Source: Cytophagaceae bacterium UBA6715
GTDB taxonomy: Bacteria > Bacteroidota > Bacteroidia > Cytophagales > Spirosomataceae
Assembly (NCBI GenBank): GCA_002454335.1
Contig: DKIP01000033.1
Coordinates: 12,885 to 30,862, forward strand
Reading direction: 5' to 3'
DNA length: 17,978 bases
Below the pieces are notes generated by a model. The model saw nothing but the letters and a program-made list of their open reading frames with translations. It ran no database searches and was not told where the DNA came from. Positions 1 to 5,937 of the stretch are shown here, in pieces. The position numbers and the translations under genes were made by a program. Numbering within the stretch: position 1 is the first letter of the stretch; each line of letters starts with the position of its first letter.

Positions 1-22
1 TAAGAGTGAAGAACTAAGAGTT
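1..22 (+). repeat. Heptamer repeat array, left arm of inverted pair
   Basis: Three heptamers in a row, AAGAGTG, AAGAACT and AAGAGTT (2-8, 9-15, 16-22), preceded by T. The 21 bases at 2-22 match the reverse complement of 505-525 at 20 of 21 positions, so this is one arm of an inverted pair around the four-helix-bundle gene. The window starts here, so the array may extend further left. Confidence 0.8.
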
Positions 23-36
23 GCGGATAATTACAT

Positions 37-396
37 TTATTTTTGATTTTTTCTTAAAGTAACTAAAGTGGAGCCGAGTAATCGCTGCAGCTCATCTAAA
101 TCCAGAATTAACTCATCAAACATTTCTAGATCAATTATTTGACTAGCTTCTAAAAGTTTAAGCCAATAAACAGTTTCTCTTGCCTCTTTATAGGCGATTG
201 ATATTTTGAATTCAAAATCTTTACGGGAAAATGCTGCCAAGCCTTCTGCTACATTTGCGCCGATTGATGTACCTGACCTAAGCAATTGTTTACTTAAAAT
301 AAATTCTTTGTGGATATGGTTTATTAACCGATGCGTCTTGATGATTTTCAAGGCAAACAGAAAGGATTTAACCGTTATGATACTTTCTGTTTTCAT
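37..396 (-). CDS. Four-helix-bundle protein (S23/IVP family)
   Basis: A 119-residue protein with the family hallmark LLRSGTSIGANVAEG at about residues 40-54, followed by FSRKDFEFKISIAYKEARET and YWLKLL, typical of the S23/IVP four-helix-bundle family (TIGR02436 type). The family was first found as ORFs in intervening sequences of 23S rRNA genes, and the Avd accessory protein of diversity-generating retroelements is related. These bundles usually form basic pentamers; the function of free-standing copies is unknown. The frame opens with TTG at 397-399, but ATG at 394-396 gives a normal N-terminus, so I use it. A perfect 14-bp palindrome lies immediately upstream and inverted heptamer arrays flank the unit. 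No reverse transcriptase or variable-repeat target is in the window, so a retroelement role is not supported here. Confidence 0.85.
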   Translation of the reverse strand: MKTESIITVKSFLFALKIIKTHRLINHIHKEFILSKQLLRSGTSIGANVAEGLAAFSRKDFEFKISIAYKEARETVYWLKLLEASQIIDLEMFDELILDLDELQRLLGSTLVTLRKNQK

Positions 397-398
397 CA

Positions 399-439
399 AT
401 TTGGATTTATGTCACAAGCATAGCAACATAAATCCAAAT
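399..439 (-). promoter_or_regulatory. Perfect 14-bp inverted repeat abutting the four-helix-bundle start codon
   Basis: ATTTGGATTTATGT (399-412) is the exact reverse complement of ACATAAATCCAAAT (426-439), with a 13-nt spacer. It ends 2 nt before the ATG on the minus strand, so in mRNA the hairpin would cover the initiation region; as DNA it could be an operator. In the spacer, TATGCTTG (minus strand, 415-422) is one base from the Bacteroidota -7 box TAnnTTTG, but no -33 box is correctly spaced. The palindrome is seen directly; its role is inferred. Confidence 0.75.
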
Positions 440-454
440 GATGTATTGTAGAAC

Positions 455-475
455 TGATAATCTTGAAAATTATCA
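455..475. repeat. Short inverted repeat between secA and the four-helix-bundle gene
   Basis: TGATAAT (455-461) and ATTATCA (469-475) form a 7-bp perfect hairpin with a 7-nt loop. It is AT-only apart from one pair, and there is no T-run after it on the minus strand, so it is a poor intrinsic terminator for secA. It may simply belong to the repeat-associated intergenic structure. Confidence 0.5.
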
Positions 476-483
476 ATTAATTC

Positions 484-526
484 AACTCTTAACTCTTAGT
501 TCTTAACTCTTAGTTCTTAACTCTTA
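484..526 (-). repeat. Heptamer tandem array, right arm, overlapping the secA stop codon
   Basis: Six consecutive heptamers on the plus strand: AACTCTT (484-490, 491-497), AGTTCTT (498-504), AACTCTT (505-511), AGTTCTT (512-518) and AACTCTT (519-525). This gives a perfect 14-bp tandem unit at 491-504 and 505-518. Read on the minus strand it is AAGAGTT/AAGAACT, the same motif as at 1-22 but inverted. The secA stop codon (complement of 524-526) is the first triplet of the array. Confidence 0.9.
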
Positions 527-3500
527 ATCAACCACCACCGCTTTCCCACTTTCCACATCAGCTTCCACGGCCTTGTACTTCACATTTTCCTTGATGCTTC
601 CATCTTGGTATTGAACCGTTACGCGTTGGTTTCGATCCGCAATTTTGATAGCTTGACGTGGTGCTACGCGCTCCACTTGACCCGCCGAAGGATCATGGTA
701 GCCTGGTTCCTCTTGTGCGCCAGCTAATCCTCCCAATAAAGATGATAATGCCTCATCTTTGCTCATTTGCAATTTGGGTGCCTTCTCTTTCGGTGCTTTC
801 GGTGCCGTTTGATTCGTCGATTGTGCCGCAGGAATTTCTGCTTTGATCACGAAGCTAATCGTATCCGAATTCACACGCGCCACAAAACGTTGGAATAAAT
901 TCACCGCCTCAAACTTATATATCAATAAGGGGTCTTTCTGTTCAAACACCGCATTTTGAACGGATTGCTTCAAGTCATCCATTTCACGCAAATGCTCCTT
1001 CCACTCTTGGTCGATCAAGGTCAACGTGATGAATTTCTCCATCTCCGAAATCACTTCTTTTCCTTGTGTCGCCAATGTCTTATCGGCATCCACCACAACA
1101 CCTGTCACCATATGGCCATTCGAAATAGGCACCTGGATACCTGAGAATCCTTGGCGCTTCGCCTCTTCCGCTACCTGAATAACTTGTTGGGCTATTGTCT
1201 CATTCTTTGCCTTGTAATGTAATTCTGCCGCTAAGAACAATTGTTCCGTGCGCTTATCCACGGCTAATCGATTAAATTCTTCTGCCGTAAACGGAGGCTC
1301 CATGCCTAATAATTCAATAACTTTCAGCTCAAGCTCCTCATAATTCGAGTAGCTTGTCGTAATATCTTGACAAACATCAAACAAGATGTTGATGATGTCC
1401 AGCGATAATCGTTCGCCTAATAATGCATTTTGCCGACGCTTATAAATCGCATTCCGTTGGTAATTCATTACGTCATCGTATTCCAATAAACGCTTACGTA
1501 TACCAAAGTTGTTTTCTTCTACTTTCTTCTGCGCGCGCTCAATCGAATTCGTAATCATCGAGTGTTGAATCACTTCCCCTTCTTCCATGCCCAAACGATC
1601 CATCACTTTTGCGATACGGTCTGAACCGAATAAGCGCATCAAGTTATCTTCCAAGGAAACAAAGAACTGCGATGAACCCACATCCCCTTGGCGTCCCGCC
1701 CGACCGCGCAACTGGCGGTCAACCCGACGAGATTCATGGCGTTCTGTACCGATAATGGCCAAACCACCTGCAGCCTTGGACTCTGGACTCAACTTAATAT
1801 CTGTACCACGACCGGCCATGTTGGTCGCAATGGTTACCTTACCTGATTGACCCGCTTCTGCCACAATCTCTGCCTCTCTTGCATGTTGTTTGGCATTCAA
1901 GACATTGTGTTGAATCTTACGGATATTCAATAATCGACTCAATAATTCGGAGTTTTCTACTGAAGTTGTACCCACCAATACCGGTCGGCCAGCTGCCACC
2001 AATTCTTGAATTTCTTCCGCTACGGCATTGTATTTCTCACGTACCGTACGGTAAACTTTATCTTCGTGGTCTTTGCGTTGGATGGTACGATTTGTAGGAA
2101 TCGACACCACATCCAATTTGTAAATCGTCCAGAATTCACCCGCTTCCGTTTCCGCTGTTCCCGTCATACCGCCTAATTTGTGGTACATACGGAAGTAATT
2201 TTGCAACGTAATCGTCGCATAGGTTTGTGACGCATCTTCCACATTCACACCTTCTTTGGCTTCAATCGCCTGGTGTAATCCGTCGGAATACCGGCGGCCT
2301 TCCATGACACGACCTGTTTGCTCGTCGACAATCTTAACCTTGCCTTCCACCAAGATGTATTCGGTATCTTTTTCAAATAGGGTATAGGCCTTCAACAATT
2401 GATTGACCGTGTGAATGCGTGAAGCTTTCTCATTGTATTCGCTGATCAATTGCTCTTTTTGTGCCAAACGCTCTGCATCTGATAAGTCTTTATTCTTTTC
2501 AATTTTATTTAAATCGATCGACAAATGAGGCAAAACGAAAAAGTCGGGATTCTCCGTGTTTCCACTCATGAACGCCAAACCTTGCTCGGTTAATTCTACT
2601 TGATTATTCTTTTCTTCAATCGTGAACAATAAGGGTTCATCAGCCTGCGGCATCAATTTTTGGTTCTCTGCCAAATAGATTGATTCCGTCTCGTGCATCA
2701 ATTGCTTCATGCCGTTTTCCGACAAGAATTTAATCAACGGTTTTGATTTAGGTAAACCGCGATAAGCGCGGAACAAGGCAAGACCCCCTTCTTTTTTATT
2801 ACCGGCTGCAATTTCTTTTTTGGCCTCAACTAGGAAGTTTTGAACGATTTGCTTTTGAGCTTCCACTAATTTATGAACTCGCGGTTGGAATGCTTCAAAC
2901 TCCTGCTCATCTCCCTTAGGAATAGGCCCTGAGATAATCAATGGCGTACGGGCATCATCGATTAATACGGAGTCAACCTCATCCACCATGGCAAAATGAT
3001 GCGGCCGTTGAACCTGATCTTCCAAACTGCGCGCCATGTTGTCACGTAAATAATCAAAACCAAATTCGTTATTTGTTCCATAAGTAATATCTGCCAAATA
3101 GGCTTGGCGACGCTCTTCTGTATTCGGTTCATGCTTGTCGATGCAATCCACCTTCAAACCATGGAATTCAAATAATGGCGCATTCCATTCCGAGTCACGT
3201 TTTGCTAGGTAATCATTTACGGTTACCAAGTGTACGCCACGTCCAGCTAAGGCATTTAAATAAGTAGGCAAGGTAGAAACCAAGGTTTTTCCTTCCCCAG
3301 TACCCATTTCAGAAATCTTTCCCTGGTGCAAAACGATACCACCGATCAACTGCACGTCGTAGTGGATCATGTCCCAAGTAATCTGATTTCCAGCGGCTAA
3401 CCATTGATTATGCCAAATCGCTTTGTCGCCTTCAATCACAACATTCGCCTTTTTGGCAGCGATGAATTTATCCTCTACGGTAGCCGTAACGACCAACTTT

Positions 3501-3883
3501 TTGTTTTCAGTCAAACGACGGGCTGTTTCCTTTACAACGGCAAATGCTTCCGGAAGAATTTCCATCAAGACAATTTCTAATTGTTTGTTACGGTCCTCGT
3601 TTAATTTATCGATTTGAAGAAAGAACGTTTCCTTCTCGTCTATATCCTCAGTCGCATTTCCTTGTTCGCGCAAAGCGACAATTTGTGCATCGATATCCGC
3701 TAAAAATTCCTTAATGCGTTGCTTGAACTCGTAAGACTTTCCACGAAGTGCATCATCCGAAATCTCATGCAAACGAGCATATTCCTCCTTGATCTTTTCC
3801 ACAATCGGCATGATTGCTTTGATGTCACGTTCTGACTTCGTGCCAAATATTTTTGTAATGCTTTTGCTTAGTATTGAAAACAT
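524..3883 (-). CDS. secA: Preprotein translocase ATPase SecA
   Basis: ATPase motor of the Sec pathway; it pushes unfolded preproteins through SecYEG at the inner membrane. At 1119 residues it has the long form usual in Bacteroidota. Visible motifs include the Walker A segment GTGEGKT (about residues 193-199) followed by LVTVNDYLAKRD; Walker B MVDEVDSVLIDDARTPLIISG (about 297-317); and in the second motor domain IGTERHESRRVDRQLRGRAGRQGD (about 713-736), then LLEYDDVMNYQR in the helical scaffold region. The open frame reaches a TTG at 3928, but ATG at 3881-3883 gives the standard MFSILSKSITKIFG start. There is no C-terminal zinc-binding cysteine motif; the protein ends in a short basic/acidic tail after a QYQDGSIKENVKYKAVE segment. 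The stop codon is within the heptamer array. The gene is divergent from 4036-4500 with about 150 bp between; I find no clear -33/-7 promoter there. Confidence 0.98.
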   Translation of the reverse strand: MFSILSKSITKIFGTKSERDIKAIMPIVEKIKEEYARLHEISDDALRGKSYEFKQRIKEFLADIDAQIVALREQGNATEDIDEKETFFLQIDKLNEDRNKQLEIVLMEILPEAFAVVKETARRLTENKKLVVTATVEDKFIAAKKANVVIEGDKAIWHNQWLAAGNQITWDMIHYDVQLIGGIVLHQGKISEMGTGEGKTLVSTLPTYLNALAGRGVHLVTVNDYLAKRDSEWNAPLFEFHGLKVDCIDKHEPNTEERRQAYLADITYGTNNEFGFDYLRDNMARSLEDQVQRPHHFAMVDEVDSVLIDDARTPLIISGPIPKGDEQEFEAFQPRVHKLVEAQKQIVQNFLVEAKKEIAAGNKKEGGLALFRAYRGLPKSKPLIKFLSENGMKQLMHETESIYLAENQKLMPQADEPLLFTIEEKNNQVELTEQGLAFMSGNTENPDFFVLPHLSIDLNKIEKNKDLSDAERLAQKEQLISEYNEKASRIHTVNQLLKAYTLFEKDTEYILVEGKVKIVDEQTGRVMEGRRYSDGLHQAIEAKEGVNVEDASQTYATITLQNYFRMYHKLGGMTGTAETEAGEFWTIYKLDVVSIPTNRTIQRKDHEDKVYRTVREKYNAVAEEIQELVAAGRPVLVGTTSVENSELLSRLLNIRKIQHNVLNAKQHAREAEIVAEAGQSGKVTIATNMAGRGTDIKLSPESKAAGGLAIIGTERHESRRVDRQLRGRAGRQGDVGSSQFFVSLEDNLMRLFGSDRIAKVMDRLGMEEGEVIQHSMITNSIERAQKKVEENNFGIRKRLLEYDDVMNYQRNAIYKRRQNALLGERLSLDIINILFDVCQDITTSYSNYEELELKVIELLGMEPPFTAEEFNRLAVDKRTEQLFLAAELHYKAKNETIAQQVIQVAEEAKRQGFSGIQVPISNGHMVTGVVVDADKTLATQGKEVISEMEKFITLTLIDQEWKEHLREMDDLKQSVQNAVFEQKDPLLIYKFEAVNLFQRFVARVNSDTISFVIKAEIPAAQSTNQTAPKAPKEKAPKLQMSKDEALSSLLGGLAGAQEEPGYHDPSAGQVERVAPRQAIKIADRNQRVTVQYQDGSIKENVKYKAVEADVESGKAVVVD

Positions 3884-4035
3884 GGTAAAATAGGGCCTAC
3901 CTAGGCTTGGTGATAATTTAATTTGCAATTTACCAATTTGAATTTTTATCCTTGCTATGTTCCGACAATTAATCCAAAAAATTTACGGATTTGAATTCTA
4001 AATTCATTTGTTTTGTAGCTTAATGTTGAATTACT

Positions 4036-4500
4036 ATGGCTGATTATCCTACTCCCCCGCGTCGCGCACCCCGGAAGAAACTGAAGATGCCGCTTTTTGG
4101 CGATATGTTCAGTGGTTCAACTGGACAAGGTGGCTCGAAGAATTTTTCGACATACCTTTTTTTATTGGTGGGCTTGGGGATGTTAGGCCAATTGCTCCTG
4201 CCGCAACTTTGGGCCGAGAAAGTATATGATTCTGAATCAGAAGTTCGTGATTTAGAAATTGATGGCGTATTGCGTAAAAAGTATGCGGATGCCAGTGATC
4301 GAAGTGAGATTCATTACATCCTAGTCGTCGTAGAAAAGGCGGGTAAGCGAAAGAAATTGGATTTATATCGGGCTGATTCGTTGTTTTTTGAGCATGTTGC
4401 TGTTCCTCAGCGAATTAAAAAGGAGCCAGGAAGCTTGAAAGTCCACGTGACACGCTATTCGAAACCTGATACCACGCTAGAAATTCGATTTAAGGAATAA
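4036..4500 (+). CDS. Unrecognised single-pass membrane protein
   Basis: 154 residues that I do not recognise. The N-terminus (1-20) is rich in Pro, Arg and Lys, then comes a Gly/Ser stretch (21-35) and one clear hydrophobic helix (about 38-58). A charged domain of about 95 residues follows, with predicted beta-rich segments such as IHYILVVVEKAGKRKKLDLYRADSLFF and a final VHVTRYSKPDTTLEIRFKE. The basic N-terminus suggests N-in, so the C-terminal domain would be periplasmic; this is inference from the positive-inside rule. There is no lipobox and no cleavable signal. It diverges from secA and precedes the DUF1800 gene by 64 bp, which contains a promoter-like element, so it is probably transcribed alone. 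A TTTG-rich stretch at 3990-4015 lies upstream, but box spacing is wrong for a confident promoter. Confidence 0.75.
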   Translation: MADYPTPPRRAPRKKLKMPLFGDMFSGSTGQGGSKNFSTYLFLLVGLGMLGQLLLPQLWAEKVYDSESEVRDLEIDGVLRKKYADASDRSEIHYILVVVEKAGKRKKLDLYRADSLFFEHVAVPQRIKKEPGSLKVHVTRYSKPDTTLEIRFKE

Positions 4501-4513
4501 ATAATATCAGTTT

Positions 4514-4544
4514 TTTGATAATCGGTAAAATCAATTTACCTTAG
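4514..4544 (+). promoter_or_regulatory. Candidate Bacteroidota promoter for the DUF1800-DUF1501 pair
   Basis: TTTG (4514-4517), a 19-nt spacer, then TACCTTAG (4537-4544), one base away from TAnnTTTG. The -7 box ends 20 nt before the ATG at 4565, the same distance as for the stronger uppS promoter. A small inverted repeat, GGTAAA (4524-4529) and TTTACC (4535-4540), lies across the spacer and -7 box and could be an operator. Confidence 0.5.
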
Positions 4545-4564
4545 GGCAATATTCTACTATAAAA

Positions 4565-5935
4565 ATGCCCTCGCTTACCTCATCGAATGCCAAACATTTG
4601 TTGGCCCGTACGCTCTTTGGTTTCTCCAAAGATCAATTTCAACAAGCCATGGGCTATGGTTCTCTCGAAGATCTCGTTGATCGTGCTATATTAGCCGATG
4701 CACCTATGCCTTCCCCTCCAAATTCATGGGTGAATACAGTTCCTGCACAAGCCCAGCAAGACTCGGGTGATGCGGGAACTTGGTATCGGGAATTGACTTA
4801 TTGGTGGTATAATCGCATGTTCTCCGAGGGCTTAACTATGCGAGAAAAAATGGTACTTTTTTGGCACAATCATTTCGCGTGTGAACGAGATAAAGTGAAT
4901 TATCCCCAATACATGTATCAGCAGAATCAATTGTTTCGCAAATTTGCTTTTGGCAATTTTAAACAGTTGGTGAAGGAAATTAGTAGTGATCCCACCATGC
5001 TTATATATTTGGACGGGAATAATAGCCGAGGAACAGGACCTAATGAAAATTATGCGCGCGAGGTGATGGAGCTTTTTGCACTTGGGATTGGTAATTACAC
5101 TGAAAATGATATTAAACAAGCCGCTAAAGTATTTTCAGGTTGGCAAGTAAAAGGTCTAACAGCTGTTTTTGATCCCAACCGATGGCATAAAGAGGCCAAT
5201 TTGACGATTTTCGGTAAAACGGCAGCATTTAAGGTTGATACGTTAGTTGATTTAATCTTTGAGCAAAAAGCCTGTGCTGAATTTATTTGTCGGAAAATTT
5301 ACAAGGCCTTCATTTATTACAAACCTGATGAGGCCTTTGTCTCTCAAATGGCGACTGTTTTTCGATCGAATAATTTCGAAATGAAACCATTGTTGCGTTT
5401 CATATTTTTATCGGATCATTTCTATCAAATGAATTTTCGAGCAACGCATATCAAAGATCCCCAGGAATTGATGGTTGGCTCATTGAAAGCCTTGCAAATA
5501 AAATCGCCAGACATCGTTAACCTGTATGACATGGCTAAGTTGATGCAAATGCAATTGTTTCAACCTCCTGATGTTGCTGGTTGGCCGGGTCAGCGTGATT
5601 GGATTAGTTCAACAACTTATTCCTATCGTGGGGGCTTTACGGATTCCTTATTAACTGGAAAGCGCTTTAATGGAACCACAGTTACGGGAAAATTAGATGT
5701 GCTGGCATATGCAAGGAGTTTTCCGAACAGCGAAAAAGCAGTCTTATTTGTTAATGATGTCATTGATTCTTTGGTATTATTCCCGATCTCAGAATCGAAA
5801 CGTCAGTTTTTATTGAATACGTTATTGGACGGGACCATTGCTGCAAACTGGTCTACTTACACACCTCAGGCGGATGCCCGAATTGTCCGATTGTTGAAAG
5901 CCATAATGCGATTACCTGAATATCAACTGAATTAG
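4565..5935 (+). CDS. DUF1800 family protein
   Basis: 456 residues with DUF1800 landmarks: HLLARTLFGFS near the N-terminus (11-21), a WWYNRMF and MREKMVLFWHNHFAC region (about 80-105), NENYAREVMELFALGIGNYTEND (about 160-182) followed by AAKVFSGW, and DVAGWPGQRDWISSTTY (about 336-353). The biochemical role of DUF1800 is not established; the gene is regularly paired with DUF1501, as it is here (2-nt gap). I see no signal peptide or membrane helix at the N-terminus, so the protein looks cytoplasmic or exported by an unrecognised route, unlike its partner. ATG at 4565 follows an A-rich leader, common for Bacteroidota starts, with no Shine-Dalgarno sequence. Confidence 0.93.
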   Translation: MPSLTSSNAKHLLARTLFGFSKDQFQQAMGYGSLEDLVDRAILADAPMPSPPNSWVNTVPAQAQQDSGDAGTWYRELTYWWYNRMFSEGLTMREKMVLFWHNHFACERDKVNYPQYMYQQNQLFRKFAFGNFKQLVKEISSDPTMLIYLDGNNSRGTGPNENYAREVMELFALGIGNYTENDIKQAAKVFSGWQVKGLTAVFDPNRWHKEANLTIFGKTAAFKVDTLVDLIFEQKACAEFICRKIYKAFIYYKPDEAFVSQMATVFRSNNFEMKPLLRFIFLSDHFYQMNFRATHIKDPQELMVGSLKALQIKSPDIVNLYDMAKLMQMQLFQPPDVAGWPGQRDWISSTTYSYRGGFTDSLLTGKRFNGTTVTGKLDVLAYARSFPNSEKAVLFVNDVIDSLVLFPISESKRQFLLNTLLDGTIAANWSTYTPQADARIVRLLKAIMRLPEYQLN

Positions 5936-5937
5936 GC

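Larger units (their letters stand above)
2..526 (-). mobile_element. Candidate mobile cassette: four-helix-bundle gene between inverted heptamer arrays
   Basis: About 525 bp containing a single small gene (37-396) bounded by inverted arrays of the same 7-bp repeat: 2-22 on the left and 484-526 on the right. The outer 21-bp arms differ at one position. There is no transposase, and target-site duplications cannot be judged because the left boundary is the window edge. S23/IVP genes are known elsewhere inside intervening sequences of 23S rRNA genes, whose ends are complementary. The layout here resembles that, but the insertion lies beside secA and not in rRNA. Calling it mobile is inference. 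The alternative is a stable gene that happens to sit between ordinary intergenic repeats of the family also seen near 14050 and 17870. Confidence 0.35.

Noticed and set aside
37..396. Diversity-generating retroelement accessory gene (avd)
   Set aside because: Related fold, but there is no reverse transcriptase, template repeat or variable repeat in the window.
397..399. TTG start one codon upstream for the four-helix-bundle gene
   Set aside because: The adjacent ATG at 394-396 gives a natural start, and TTG is inside the palindrome arm region; initiation at TTG is less likely.
206..451. Plus-strand 81-codon open frame opposite the four-helix-bundle gene
   Set aside because: It is antisense to a well-supported gene, has no family features, and spans the palindrome.
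455..475. Hairpin as the secA intrinsic terminator
   Set aside because: Stem is AT-rich and has no T-run on the minus strand.
484..526. Heptamer array as a CRISPR array
   Set aside because: Units are 7 bp and contiguous with no spacers; no cas genes are in the window.
524..700. Truncated SecA C-terminus because the zinc-binding motif is absent
   Set aside because: The end is a coherent QYQDGSIKENVKYKAVE-type tail, which I recall as common among SecA proteins of some Bacteroidota lineages, so it need not be a truncation.
3884..3928. 15-residue N-terminal extension of SecA from TTG
   Set aside because: SecA proteins begin at the MFSILSKSITKIFG-type segment; the extension is non-conserved in character and starts with TTG.
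3990..4015. Promoter for 4036-4500 from the TTTG boxes
   Set aside because: Gaps between the TTTG and the -7-like boxes are about 9-14 nt, too short for the usual 17-23 nt spacing.
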